64,000 bases of DNA, taken from the NCBI GenBank assembly GCA_002917775.1, contig KZ627149.1:661689-725688 (forward strand), read 5' to 3'. Shown one piece after another: positions 1-11,478 of this stretch. The notes under the pieces are model-generated. The model saw nothing but the letters and a program-made list of their open reading frames with translations. It had not been told where the DNA came from and searched no databases. Both the position numbers and the translations under genes were made by a program. This DNA is from Glaciozyma antarctica PI12. Lineage: Eukaryota; Basidiomycota; Microbotryomycetes; Kriegeriales; Camptobasidiaceae. Position 1 is the first letter of the stretch. Each line of letters starts with the position of its first letter.

Positions 1-638
1 TCGACCAGATCACGAAGATGTACGAGTCCGGCGGACCTCCTCCCAACCGTCCCTTCCCCAGCGCACCTATGAGCATGGGACCCGGCCCCCTGAACCCCAT
101 GGGCGGCATGCCCAGTCCGTCCCATCCCTCTCCTCCCTATCCTCCCACTCACGCGTTCTCGCAGTGCGTCCCCCGTTCGGCGGTCCTCCAGGAATGATGG
201 GCGGCCCCCCGCAGCAGTTCAACCCCCAGCAGCAGTTCCAGCAACCCCCTCCCTTCCAGCAGCAGCCTCCTCCTTTCGGTCAGAACCCCCCGATGCACTT
301 TGGTCAAGGCCAGGGCCCTGCCCCGATGGGGCCTCCTCCCATGTTCTTCGGCGGTGGAGGACCACCTCCCATGGCTCCTCCTCCAGGTACGTCATCTCTC
401 TTTCCCAGCTCAGACGATGCGGGAGCTAACCACCTCGTTCTTCGCAGGCTTCCGCCCTCCGCCTGGAATGGCGCCTCCCCCTGGATTCTTCGGCGCCGGT
501 GGTCCAGGAGCGACCATCTCGAGTGGACCTAGCATGTCGACGCCTTTGCCTTCAGGCCCACCCGTGTCGGCGAATGGAGATGGGCCGAAGCAGAGTGGGA
601 TGAACCCTGAGCGCGCACGGATGCTGGGACTTCTTTGA
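1..638 (+). CDS. YHC1: U1 small nuclear ribonucleoprotein C (C-terminal part)
   Basis: This is the 3' part of a gene cut by the window edge. Three exons are visible: 1-114, 165-386 and 448-638, with introns 115-164 (GTCCGT...GCAG) and 387-447 (GTACGT...GCAG). The first residues read IDQITKMYESGGPPPN, matching the end of the conserved U1-C N-terminal region, where the zinc-finger helix leads into the Pro-rich tail. The rest is a Pro/Gly/Met/Gln-rich tail typical of U1-C. The C2H2 zinc finger itself lies off the window. U1-C stabilises pairing of U1 snRNA with the 5' splice site in the nucleus. Identity rests on the short conserved stretch plus the tail composition, so a different Pro-rich splicing protein remains possible. 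Confidence 0.7.
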
Positions 639-793
639 GGGGTTGAGGACCATATATAGGAGGACGGAGGAGGAGGAAAGGTCGCTGGAATGCGTGGTGT
701 ACTGTATTTCGAAAGCGGGCGTCGAGCGAGGTCAACGAGAGAATACTTGCCAGAGTCGACGCGCGATCGCAGAACGACGACGTGTCTATCGTT

Positions 794-2723
794 TCAGACC
801 TTGGGTCGCTTTGCTCCCTTCTCCGGTGCAGCTCCTCCTCCAGCGCCTGCCGCTACGGGCTTGTTCTTCCACACGCGACCCTTGGTCTCCTTCGGCGCCG
901 ACTTCCCCGCAGTCGCCGCGTTCTTCTTCTTGTTGTTCTCCTGCTTGTTTCCAAAGCCCTCCGAATGCAGCGACTATCGCACGAACATCAGCAGTGCGTC
1001 GAGAAGTCGGAGAAAGGACGCACCATGTTCGCCATTCGCTTCGCAATTGACACGGCGTTCAGCAGCTCGAGAACGGGTCCTTCGGGTAGCTCCAGCTCTT
1101 CCAGCTGCGTGTCTGCAGAAGCATGTCGAGTTAGCCCTGCGAACAATACAAAACGAGCGAGGGCGACTCACTGATCCTCTCCTCCAGCACATGCACCAAA
1201 TCGACGTCTCCCTCGGTCACGAACGTAATCGACGTTCCCCTCCTCCCCGCACGCGCCGTGCGTCCAACCCGATGCACGTAATCGTCCGCTATCCTCGGTA
1301 CCTCCCAATTGATGACCACGGCCACCTCAGGGATATCGAGTCCTCGACTCCCGACGTCCGTCGCAATGAGGAGCGGAACCGCCTGCTTGCGAAACATGGC
1401 GAGACTCTTGAGTCGTTCGGGCTGAGAGAGGTGGGAGTGAAGTGCGGTGCAGGGGATCGGAGTAGGGAGTTGAGCGAGGAGGGAGGTCATGAGGGCTGCT
1501 GTGCGGCAGTGCGGGACGAAGAGGATCGTTTGAGGCAGTTCGGGCTCAGGGTCCTCCTCTGCGGGACGCTTCGTGCGCTTGTTCGAGTGTCGCTGTCGCT
1601 CTTCGGGTTCGGGAGTGACGCGCGGGTGGAGAGGAGAGGTGTGGGTGAGGGCGCAGAGGTTGAGGAGGAGGTAGACGAGGTAAACTTCGCGGACTTGGGA
1701 AGGGACGAAGACGTAGTGTTGGGTGAGGCCGGCGGGGGTGACGATGCTGCATCGAGTTTCGTTGAGCTTGATTTTCAAGCACATGAAGGAATACGCACGC
1801 TTCGTCGGAGACGTGCATGAACGGGCGAGGCTTGCCCGGCGTCGGTTCCCGTTTTTGAAGAGCGAGGACAGGCTCGGTGAGAGTGGCGGTAAAGAGGAGG
1901 GTTTGACGCTCGGTAGGGAGCTGGTCGATGAGGAAGGAGAGCTCTGGCGCAAAGGTGGGAGTGAGGAGTCGGTCTGCCTCATCGAGTACCTGCCATCGCA
2001 GTCAGCTCCCGCGCTGCATTCTGGTCTGGAGCGAGCTCACCAAGAACTTGCACCTCCCCAAGCTCCATTCGCCCTGATTACTCCGCACGAGATCACACAG
2101 TCGTCCAGGTGTAGCGATAATAACGTGCGGCCGCTTGCGCATCTCGATAGACTGGGTCATCATGTCCATTCCTCCGACGATGACGGTCGAGTGGAGGTTA
2201 ACCGACGCTCCAAGAACGCGGAACTGCTCCGAAATCTGGAAAGCGAGCTCCCTGGTCGGCGAAAGAGGTCAGCAGTTGCTGAGAAGTGGATCCCGCAGAA
2301 GACGCACCTGGTCGGAGTGAGGACGAGAGCGAAGAGGCCGTAGGGATCACACGAGAGCGCCTGGAGGATGGGAATGGCAAAGGCGACAGTCTTTCCGGAT
2401 CCAGTCTGCGCGCTTCCAATGCAGTCGGCGCCTGGGAGGAGGAGAAGCGAGGTTAGCTTGAGCTCCTCGGAGTGTTGTCCTGCCGTTGGTCCCCCTCGCC
2501 ACAATCCGGACTCCTGACTCCACAGCCACCGTTACTCACCTGCTAGGATAGGAGGAATGCACGCAGCCTGGACTCCCGTAGGCTGGCGGATCGACATGGC
2601 CTCGAGAGCGCGGCAGAGGAAGGGCTCAATCCCTAGAGCTGCAAAGGTGGTGTGAGGGCGCTCTTCCGCTGCAGCTTCGGTGCTGGCGGCGCTTGTCGAG
2701 GCGACTGGCTCTGTTCGTTCCAT
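794..2723 (-). CDS. DBP8: DEAD-box ATP-dependent RNA helicase Dbp8 (DDX49 family)
   Basis: A multi-exon gene starting at the ATG at 2723 (MERTEPVAS). It carries all DEAD-box motifs in order: Q-motif region ([16 protein letters not shown]), Walker A (AQTGSGKT), PTR, TPGRL, VLDEAD, FTAT, then the second RecA domain with [21 protein letters not shown] and [37 protein letters not shown] and FTAT in place of SAT are characteristic of Dbp8/DDX49. Clear introns include 2432-2539 and the one opening at 2307. The C-terminus is Lys/Ala/Gly-rich and ends KRPKV. Dbp8 acts in the nucleolus in 40S subunit (18S rRNA) maturation, where Esf2 stimulates it in yeast. It is divergent from the Rix1-like gene, with start codons 113 bp apart. 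Confidence 0.9.
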
Positions 2724-2836
2724 CTTGCTGTAGCTGAGAGTTGTCGGGGTGAGGGTCGGAGAGCAAGGGGCCAAGAAATTTGCTGGAGCGATTTGGCTGT
2801 GAGCTCTTCCTCTCCCTCCAGCTCCCACCGGCGACG
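2724..2836. promoter_or_regulatory. Divergent promoter shared by DBP8 and the RIX1-like gene
   Basis: Only 113 bp separate the two start codons, so both promoters and both 5' UTRs must lie here or overlap. No TATA box is evident. Both flanking genes encode ribosome-assembly factors, which suggests co-regulation (inference). Confidence 0.5.
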
Positions 2837-5763
2837 ATGGCGACCCTGATCAACCACTTTCTGGCTCACCACCTCGCCTCCAACGACTCTGTGCCGTCAG
2901 CGCTGCCCTACGTCCTCGGCGTCCTTCAGAACGAGCGCGCCATCGTGAAATGCGAAGCGGAGGAAGGACTTGGGGGACCGGTTCTGCACCGGTACGTTGG
3001 ACGTGCGGCTACCTGGAAGAGCCAAAGAGGATGCGAGGGAAGCACCTACAGAGGCAGGAGCAGCTGGTCTGCTGTTGCAAGTCCTCGGCAGCTCCTCTTC
3101 ATCCACCTCAACTTTCTTCGACTGTGGAGCTGCTGAGCTCTAAGGAGCTGTGCTCAGCGGCCTTTAAGACGTGAATCTGAGCTGACATACCTGAGCTTGC
3201 AGATGGAACCTACGCCTCGCTTCCCTCATCCAGCCTTCCCTCCTCCCTCCCATCCGCACTGCCGGCTTTCGCCTCGTCCTCGCAACTCTGAACGCGTCCA
3301 CCACCTCCCTCCTTTCCCAATCCAAGGCGACTCTCGCCCTTGCGCTCAACATCGTCGGACACGCTCGCTCGGATCCCAGCCTTTTCGTCGCCGCGATGGA
3401 GGTCACCCAGACGATTCTGGTTCGCAGCACCTGGCATGCGGAGTGGGCGAGGGAGGTTGTAGGAGCTGCGGTTGTGCAGAGGACCGTGCAAGGATTGGTT
3501 ACGGCTGCAAATGGCGAGGTCTCCGAGGTAAGTCAGGTCTCAGTGACTCGCAGACTGGAGCTGATTCCGATTCCGAGCAGTTGAAGCTCCCCGCGCTCAG
3601 TGCCATCGTCTCCCTCCTCCCTCTCTTCCCGACTCCCCTCAGGCCTCTCTCGCCTTCTCTCCACTCCCTCGCCATCTCCCTTCTCTGCGACGCCTCGGGC
3701 TCGCAGCACCTCATTGACGCTGGAGCCAGTCTCTTCGTCTCCCTCTACCTCCTGGCACCCAAGGGACGTGATGGACTTCGCGAGGCGTGGCGGAAAGGAA
3801 TTGAGGCTCTCACTGGAAGCATTGATGTGCTCGTCAACGCCGTCACTTCCGAAGTCTTCGCCGAGGGTTCGTTTTTTGCTCAAAGTTGCGAAGCCTACTG
3901 ACAACCCCGCTCTGACCAGATCCTCTCACCAACCACACCCTCTCACCCCTCGCCCTTCCTCCCATCGAGAACTCTTCTCCCACCACTGCCCTCGTCCGCC
4001 TCGAGGCCATCTCGCAAGCACTCTGCCTCGCTCTTCGCACGCCGACCTCTGAGCGAACCGGTCCCGTTGAGGTGCCCGTCGGAGCTGTCGTCGAGCTTGG
4101 AGTGCGCCTTGTGGGAATGAGCGCCGATATGCCTGTGAGTTTGGTGTCGTTCTGTCGCGGCGACAGCACTGACGATGCGCTATATGAAGGTCAAGGAGCG
4201 GACCGATCCCACGACCGTCCTTCACTCAATCACGCTGTTGCCCCGACTGCAAGTCGTCGGATGCCAACTACTTGCGCAGCTTGCTCTTTGGTGAGCTCCC
4301 ACGACGCCCAACGAGATACCTCGCTGACATCCTTCGCAGCGTTGGTCCTCGACTTGTCGCCCACGGAACCGAAATCCTTGGAACGGTTTCGCGAACTCTT
4401 TCGACATACCCTCTCCGCTCGTACGTCTACTTCCTGGCTTTTCTGAGCGCAAGCTGACGCAGCTTCCGAAAGTCCCATGCGCCCCGTCCTTTCGACCTCC
4501 TACTCGATCATCCTCGTCTCCCTTGGCGCCTCCGTCGACCCCGAAGAAGGCAAGAAGAGTCTAGCACGCGTTTGGCGGTCAGTTTTGGAGGATATTGGAT
4601 CTGTCGCCGTCGAGCCCGTCGCTGCCGTGCAGTCCGAGGTCAGCAACGTTCGCTAAAGCGCGTTTCTTCGTCAATGCTGACCCATATTCTTTTGCAGGAC
4701 AAGGGACGCAAGAACAAGCGTCAGAAAACCTACGACCCTTCGGAGAGCATGGATCTCGCAGGGCGTCGCGTGCGATTGGACGAGGCGGATCTTGCCATCG
4801 CTGAACGCGGTCTCGCAAGTGCGTCCCCATTCCTCGACACGCATCATTGACGGCATCACTGACTATGTACCATTCGCAGCTCTCGAGACTAAGCTCCCCA
4901 CTCCCACTCCCCACTTTCTCCCTCCCAAGCTTCAGATCGCCACCTCCCGCCTCCTCCTCGCTATCTCCCTCGACCCCGCCTTCTTCGCCGCCCACCCCTC
5001 GTCCGCCGAATCCGCTGCGTTCTACCCTGCCACCTCGGCGAGCAAAGGAATCGATATCGCCAAGCAGAGCAGCGAGTTCCGTCGAGGCGTCGTCAAGAGC
5101 TTGAAGGCGTCGCTGGAGGGAGCTGGAGGTGTTGAGGGACTGGTGGATCGCGCAGTGGAGGTCTGGCGACGAGGAGCAACCGATGGTGACGAAGTGGTAC
5201 GCTTGAGATCGTCTCCTCTCGCTAAGCATGGCTGACCTCTCGTCCCACTGCAGGTTCGAAGCCTCTCCGTCGTCGCCCTCTCCGACTTTATTGCTCTCGT
5301 CCACCCCGCCCTCCCCCCTCTCCAAGTAAACTCGACCTTTGCACGCCTAAAGCAGGAGCGTCTCGGAGGACCCGTCGGCGACGACATCTCCATCCTCGAA
5401 GGCGCCGACGAGTTCCGCGCCAAGGAGGTCGAACTCAAGGACGCCTCCTCGATGGATATCGATGCCACACCCGTCGAGATCGCAGCGGAACCTATCGCAG
5501 CACCCGCACCGATGATCGCACTCGCCACTTCCTTCCCCCAGTCCTTCGGCGGAGCACCGAGCGGCTTCGCTTTCGCCTCGACCGCTTTCCAGGCTCCCAC
5601 TCCGGTCGCGCCTGTCGTCGCTGAAGCGCAACTTGAGGCAGTTCCGTTCATTTCGGCACCGACGGGAACGGTCAGGACTGCGCGGCCTCAGGTTGAGGAG
5701 GAGGACTCGGACGAGGACGATGCGATGCCTGCGATAGTGATCGAGTCGGATGAGGAGGAGTAG
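2837..5763 (+). CDS. RIX1: Pre-rRNA processing protein Rix1/PELP1-like
   Basis: A multi-exon gene starting MATLINHFLAHHLASND and ending in an acidic tail, DEDDAMPAIVIESDEEE, typical of the Rix1/PELP1 family. The long helical body is Leu/Ala/Ser-rich and consistent with the family's HEAT-like repeats. I see no enzymatic motif. Exons are separated by short introns with GTNNGT donors and TCGCAG/TTGCAG acceptors, for example after GLGGPVLH near 2990. Rix1 works with Ipi1, Ipi3 and the Rea1 AAA ATPase in ITS2 processing and nucleolar-to-nuclear release of pre-60S particles. The assignment rests mainly on length, overall character and the acidic MPAIVIESDEEE tail. The divergent pairing with DBP8 fits a ribosome-assembly role. 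Confidence 0.6.
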
Positions 5764-5874
5764 ACGCCTTGATATAGATTAGAATCACCAGGGTGATAAA
5801 GGCATAACGAAAGAACGTGAAGTACGACAACTATCAAGCGCACACCTGGAGAGCTACACATACAGCTACCGCAC

Positions 5875-7414
5875 TCACGCAAACCTACCCGCAATCCCCT
5901 CCCCGACCACTCCGTTCCTCGTTACTCCCAGCACGAAATCCCGCTCCGGCATCCTAAACGCACCCTGCTCCTCCCTCGTCATCACTACGAACGGCGCTCC
6001 ATCCTTTGATACATGCGCGATCGGAGGAGGGAAAGATGGAGACGCGGAGGAGGGCAAGGCGACAGAGGTGGTGATGCCAGTGGTGATGGCGGCTTTGGGG
6101 GGTTGCGGAGCCGAAGAGCTTGCGGCAGAGACGGCGCATGGCACCTGGTTTCTTCGGCGACGTACGCGAGTCGGAAGGGAAGGAAAGTGGTGGCGGAGCG
6201 CTCGAGAGGCTGAGGTTCGGAGGGAGGGAGCGAGATGTGGCAGCGATGGTGATGTCGGTTCCCTCGCCCGTTCCTGCGTTTACGCCGATAGCGGGTTGCG
6301 GTACGTGATGCCTGGTAATGTTGAGCATCGTTGAAAAAGGGGAGGCTGCAGATGAGTGGAGGTCAGCTCGATACCCCTGAGAGCATGCCGACGTACTTCT
6401 TAGGGCGGCGAGGATCTCGCTCTGAGGAATATAGGCCGAGACGGCATAGGCAAGCGAGTCGGTCGCGACGACGCTCGGGATGGAGAGCTACAAGAAGTCA
6501 AGGACCTGGTCAGCAAGAACGAACAGAGTAAGGGAGAGGACGTACTCGATGAACGAGCACAACCCCACACAGCGCATCGCCCTCGCCGACCACCAAGTGG
6601 GACTGCAAAGTGAAATCAAGGTGAAAACTCTCGCTCTACGGAAGGAACTCCTTTCAGCCTGGCTACACGGGTTTGAAGAACACGAAACTGGACGCACGCA
6701 ATGAGGAGTCGCAACAAGGCTGTAAGTGAGATGAGGCTCAACCCTGCGGCTCGAAACCGGTTGAGCAGAGCCACCCGGGATGATGAACAAGTCCCTGAGC
6801 GAGCGTTCGTAACCTTGAAGAGAGACGTGCTCCCAGCCTGGAGTCTGCGTCTGCCGAGAAAACGGTCAGCGACGCCAAAATGAAAAGTCTTCTGAGCGGA
6901 CCTCCTGCTCCGTCGTCGTAATCTTGACCGCCGGTTTGGTGAGCTCGCTTTCGATCTTGAAAGGATCCACCAAGGAAGAGCTGAAGCCGATGCTCTTTGT
7001 CCAGCCTTGGTCCTCCTCGAAAGACCTTTGGGCCGTAGGGCGGGAGGGAGCATTCTCGACCGATCTGTATCAACAAATGATCAGTACGAGTGACGATGAG
7101 TGGCAATAAAGAAGCAAGACGTACCAGTAGATGTCGTTGAGTGTCAACAACTCCGTGTGTGTGTTCATCTCCAAATAAATCCGATGAAGTGCGACGGAGG
7201 CTCCAGGTGCCATGACGAGGTCGAGCTTGACGATGTACGTCCGTTCAGCGCCATGTTGAGCCGGAGAAGGGACGGGAGATAGCTGCAGGGGTATCAAGAT
7301 TAGCTTGTATCCCCTATAATACATGCCAAGGCAACTCACTGTCGCCCGCATTAAAGACTGGAGGATAACAATCGGTGGAGCGCCATGTACTTCCTTCGAA
7401 ATGAACGCGTTCGA
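5875..7414 (-). CDS. Unrecognised multi-exon protein (C-terminal part of an unresolved gene)
   Basis: Several exons with good codon bias can be chained on the minus strand. One ends IVILQSLMRAT, one carries ERTYIVKLDLVMAPGASVAL, one SFEEDQGWTKSIGFSSSL, one EHVSLQGYERSLRDLFIIPG, then IPSVVATDSLAYAVSAYIPQ, and a final exon ending GVVGEGIAGRFA at 5875. The sequence alternates hydrophobic and polar residues, suggesting a beta-rich fold. I do not recognise the family. No ATG opens the first exon, so it is probably spliced from the upstream 7421-8347 exon. One natural junction (after NDIY, near 7125) creates a TGA, and the last exon needs a frame change I could not place, so either the splicing model or the base sequence is imperfect here. 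Confidence 0.4.
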
Positions 7415-7420
7415 CACGCG

Positions 7421-8347
7421 CTAACCTAGTACTTTGGCATGCGGCACAGAAGGTATCTTCTGCGGACCGTCGTCCGACTCGTCCCCATTTTCCTCCCCCC
7501 CGTCCCTCCTCCTCAAAACCTCCTTCCCCATCCCCTCCTTCCCCTCCTTCAAGCCCTCCCCCTCTCCGTAATACGTTCCCCTCCCCGACGAAGGCGACTC
7601 CTCCTCCGCTGCTCCGTCCTGTCCTCCGTCTCGAGACCCAACCTCTCCTCCTTCGGAATCCCCAGCCGTCTTCGAGCGGCCGTCTTTTGTGAGGAGTACG
7701 AACGGAAGCACGTGCTTTCCGCCGTGCTGGTCGGAGATTGGAGAGGGCGAGAGGGGGAGGAGGGAGGGTGAGAGGGGATTGGCGGTGGCACCAGCAGCCA
7801 AGAGCGAGTAGCGGAGGTGGAGAGGGGCAAACACGACAGGGAACCCCGACCAGTCCGCAAGCACCTTAGCGAAGCGCTCCGTACTCTCCTCCGTCCGACC
7901 GAACGCTGAGAACCCGACCTCGCCATCGTGCAAGCCTCTCCTGTCCCCGTGCCCGACGTCGGGAACGAGCTCCTCCACGCCCATCAGGAGCTTTGCCTGA
8001 GCAATCTCCACTGCGTGCTCGGTGCAGAGAGCGAGGGGGCCATGTGGGAGAACGAGATGCGCTGAAGTGGGAGCCTCAGCTGTTGTTGCGAAGGAGGGGG
8101 AGGGATGTGTTGAGGTGGGAGAGTGGCGGGTCGATGGAGGAGAGGAGGAAGCACCGCTCTGGGTCAACGTTTTTCGAGGCTGAAAGCTGCGCGGTGAGGT
8201 GGAGACTCGACGTGGCGTGCTCGGGATGGCGGCAGGAGCAGTGGGAGGTATGCGACGCCTTTCGAAGTGTTCGACCGTTGTCGGGAAGAGCTTTGAGGGA
8301 GACGGGGCGGGCAGTCGAGCCAGGAGGCCGAGTAAGCCGGACTCCAT
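7421..8347 (-). CDS. Unrecognised protein, large first exon
   Basis: An open stretch of 308 codons with C/G-ending codons, starting MESGLLGLLARLP and followed by a Ser/Thr/Pro-rich segment (about residues 25-90). A better structured part around residues 95-190 includes LVLPHGPLALCTEHAVEIAQ and FAKVLADWSGFPVVFAPLHL. The C-terminus is Gly/Glu/Arg-rich and low-complexity. No family recognised and no signal peptide or membrane span evident. It reads into a stop at 7421, but the exons downstream on the same strand lack their own start codon, so this is probably the 5' exon of one gene running to 5875. It is divergent from the acetyltransferase gene at 8537. Confidence 0.45.
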   Translation of the reverse strand: MESGLLGLLARLPAPSPSKLFPTTVEHFERRRIPPTAPAAIPSTPRRVSTSPRSFQPRKTLTQSGASSSPPSTRHSPTSTHPSPSFATTAEAPTSAHLVLPHGPLALCTEHAVEIAQAKLLMGVEELVPDVGHGDRRGLHDGEVGFSAFGRTEESTERFAKVLADWSGFPVVFAPLHLRYSLLAAGATANPLSPSLLPLSPSPISDQHGGKHVLPFVLLTKDGRSKTAGDSEGGEVGSRDGGQDGAAEEESPSSGRGTYYGEGEGLKEGKEGMGKEVLRRRDGGEENGDESDDGPQKIPSVPHAKVLG

Positions 8348-8536
8348 GGGTCTGTCGGTGGTAGTTGTGGTTTGAGGAGGGCGAGGTGACGGTGAGAGAG
8401 AACCTGAGGGGACCTGGGGTGAACGAGATCATCCCGGATCCCGAAGGGCCCGAAAGCCGAAGGGCGGATCTCGACTTTATCACCGCGTGGGCTCTTCGTC
8501 TTCTGCCTCACACCTAGACGACACGACGACTATAAT

Positions 8537-9339
8537 ATGACCAGCGCCAGCGCCCTCACCCTCCACAAGCTCACCCAAGCCAACGGCGCCATCTGCATTC
8601 CCGCCATCCTGTCCCTCGTTCGTCCTCCGCTCTCCTCCCAGCAGCTCTAACCCTCCTTCTACAGATCAAAGAGCTAGCCCTCTTCGAGAAAGCTCCAGAC
8701 AGCGTCGAGGCTACTGAGGAGCTCCTGCACCAGAACTTGCTCGGCGAAGGACCGCGGGGAGCTCAGTACGCCGAGTGCGTGTTGGTGTATGGAGGGGGGG
8801 GGGCCGGAGGAGGGAGGGAAGGCGGTGGCGATGGCGTTGTACTTGTGCGTTCTTATTTCGTGTGCGGAGTGCGGGAGGGGAGCTGATGCGGAGCAGCTTC
8901 ACGTTCTCGACTTGGACGGGGAAGGCTGGGCTGTAGTGAGTTGGGAGCGCCGCTTGAGGGTGAACGAGCTGATGGGAGAGGGTGACCAGCTTGGAGGACC
9001 TATTTGTGAAGGAGGAGTACCGGGGACAAGGGATTGCGAAGACGCTGTTCAACTACCTCGGCCAGGTTGCGAAGGAGAAGGACTGCCCTCGGATGGACTG
9101 GGTCGTGATTGACTGGAATGAGGTGAGTAGTTTCCTTCAGCGTGGTGGTAAAAGGCGAGCTGACGAAACCGTGGTGCAGCCTGCGAAGGAGGTGCGTTCA
9201 CCATCGCTTCTTTGATGCCGCTCGCAAGATCGCTAATTGGCTGATGCAGGTTTATCGCAAGATGGGAGCGGTGCACAAGGCGGAATGGCTAGGGATGCGA
9301 CTAGAAGGGGAAGCGCTCGATAAGTTGGCCAGCAGCTAA
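8537..9339 (+). CDS. GNAT-family diamine/spermidine-type N-acetyltransferase (SSAT-like), one apparent frameshift
   Basis: A multi-exon gene starting MTSASALTLHKLTQANG. Motifs follow SSAT/thialysine acetyltransferases in order: IKELALFEKAPDSVEAT, then AVAMALY, FSTWTGKAGL, LEDLFVKEEYRGQGIAKTLF (acetyl-CoA-binding Q/RxxGxG/A loop), DWVVIDWNE, and the terminal YRKMGA. The family transfers acetyl from acetyl-CoA to small polyamines or amino-acid side chains in the cytosol. The reading frame breaks at a run of ten G at 8794-8803: upstream reads AECVLVYG in one frame and downstream GGKAVAMALY in the next. Nine G would restore a perfect family match across the gap. An intron from the GTGTTG at 8779 to the AG before GCGGTG is an alternative. 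The final exons are very short. Confidence 0.8.
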
Positions 9340-9719
9340 CGAAACGAAGCACTTTCGACATTCGAGGCTCCTTGTTGCAATCGCTCTCCACGACGCGTGG
9401 ACTGCGCGTGACGAGCCACTGCTGCCGAGTGGACAGTTACGAGAGTCGTATTCGATAACCAGCTGCTCTCAAACGCTCCCCAGCTCATCATCAGGACGCG
9501 TTGGCGACCAAGCTTCGCTCTCTCGCTTCACGGGCTAGGTTTCCAAAGACGCCTCCGCCACGACGTCGGCAGGATCTCCTGGTGCTCTGGATGTGGTGCG
9601 TAAAAAATTTACCTACAAAGCAGCGTGCTCTCTTCGAGCAATTTGCTTCGCCGAAACGACCGACGCTCTCGCCGACTTTGAAATCACCGAATGCCATTCC
9701 AGTTCCCGCATACAGCCTA
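9340..9719. other. Intergenic region between convergent genes
   Basis: This stretch lies between the stop codons of the SSAT-like gene and the acyl-CoA thioesterase gene and should hold both 3' UTRs. Open frames here are antisense or UTR shadows with no recognisable motif. Confidence 0.5.
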
Positions 9720-11285
9720 TTACAAAGCAGCTCGTACCACTCCTTCCTGCTGCTACAGACGCCACCAAAAGTATCAGCCCTATCCACCTCACCCAGCTCG
9801 AGAAAGACTCACGCAAGCGAGCACGAGCGTCCCATCCCGCTTGTACATCCTCCCACTAACGAGTCCCCTCCCACTCCGCACGACTCCGCATTCCATGTAG
9901 AAAAGGAGAAAGTCGGAGACGTCCACGTCGTCCTCGTAGAAGTACATCGCGTGGTCGAGAGAAGCGAGCATTCCGAGACTGGGCTTGGTGCGAGCGCTGA
10001 GGCCGGTGGCGCGCGCGGCGGTGCCGATGAAGGAGAGGCTGTGGATGGCGTCAGTGAGATTTCGGAGGGGAGGAAGGAGGAACGGACTCGGAGGCGTAGG
10101 CGAGAACGCACTGGAGAGGTGGCGTTAGTGAGAATGCGGCGTGAGATGAGGACGGACTGACCTTCTGGAACGCGGGATCCTTCTTGACTGGAGCTCGCGA
10201 GCGGAACCAGAGCATCTGTCTGGGGAAAGATAGGCTTTGTTAGCAAATGCGACGAGATTCAAGGGCAAAGACGTACTGAGGATCTCGACCACCTCGCGAA
10301 GAAACAATGTCTCCCAACTCCTTGTGGTCGCAGTTCCGCACTTCGATACTGCTCTGCCTTCGCTCAGCCGCGTTTCGCTGAATGCTGCGAGGGCATAGGG
10401 GTCAGCGGGACGTCGCATCAAGGAAGAGGCTACGCACTACTCCCTCAATTTGGGCGGCAGCTCCCTCGTCGAGTCAAGAACCTTCTGCAGGCGTTCCTCG
10501 GTCGGTGGGCATTCCTCGGGCTGACAATAGAGGCATCGTCAGCTCCACTTCCGAACGCGTTACACTCGCACGACGCACTGTGGGTACGGGCTTGCCCCCG
10601 GAAGGCGCACCACCGTGGCTGAGAGGCCAAGATGGGACAGCGTAGGCGTAGGTCGGCTGTTTCGGCTCAGGAAGGCAGAAGGAGCAGGTCAGGGTGAAGA
10701 TGGGGACACCGAGTTGGCTGGCGAGGACGGAGCGAGTCGAGTACGAACGGCCGTCGCGCAGGCGTTCGACCTTGTAGATGACGGGAATGTCGGCGTTACC
10801 AAAGGAGAGGAAGTACGACTGTGTGTGGGGTTACCTCCCGTTTGGGTTGTGGCTGAGGAGTGGACGCACGTGAAGCGAGTGCAGTCCCTTGAGCGTTCCT
10901 GGCTCGTCCCGGCGAACACTCAGCGTCGCCGCCCAAGCAGCTTGCGCGATAATCTGTCCTCCAAACACACCGCGTCCTCCTGCGTAACCAAATTCGCCCC
11001 CATCAGCTCCTCATCTCCGTTGAGCCGGCGCAACTTCACTGACCTCCTGGCTGCGCGAACGAACGAACGGGTCAGCTTCCTGTCCTCCCGTACGTGATTC
11101 CGGCCTCACCTTCCAGAGCTGCATACTGCGGTACAAGTCCCGGTCAATCTCCTCGACGGCCTGCACGCCACGGTCAGCTATCTCGGAACTGGTCGCGGGG
11201 TGATTCTGGGGAAGTGGGGAGTTGTGCTTACGATGGCATGCTCAATCGACTCGCTGGTGACTGGGGCTTCTTCTGAGGAGCTCAT
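9720..11285 (-). CDS. Peroxisomal-type acyl-CoA thioesterase (TesB/ACOT8 family)
   Basis: A gene with many short exons starting MSSSEEAPVTSESIEHAI at 11285. Conserved blocks are GVFGGQIIAQAAWAAT, GLHSLHSYFLSFGNADIPV, YKVERLRDGRSYSTR, then MLASLDHAMYFYEDDVDVS, FYMECGVV, GRGLVSGRMYKRDG and the terminal CQQEGVVRAAL. These are hallmarks of double-hotdog TesB/ACOT8 thioesterases. The DHAMYFY block and QEGVVR tail are near-diagnostic. The enzyme hydrolyses acyl-CoA esters to free acid and CoA, usually in peroxisomes during beta-oxidation. The protein ends AAL, a weak match to a C-terminal peroxisomal signal (SKL/AKL-like). Mapping by eye leaves the middle splice junctions (10,200-10,600) approximate. 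Confidence 0.85.
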
Positions 11286-11478
11286 GGCGCGACGCAGGAG
11301 CTGATCTGTTCGGGGTAAACGAGAGAATCGGATGCAGCAGCTGAACCAGCCGAGGCAAGTCGCCGGGTTGAAAGAAATATTGCGATTACTTTGTAAATAC
11401 ATATTCTTAGGGACTTGCCATGTACTTGGAGAGAGCGAGCGAGGGGGCTCCTTCTCTCCAAAGAGCGCCCTCAACAAG

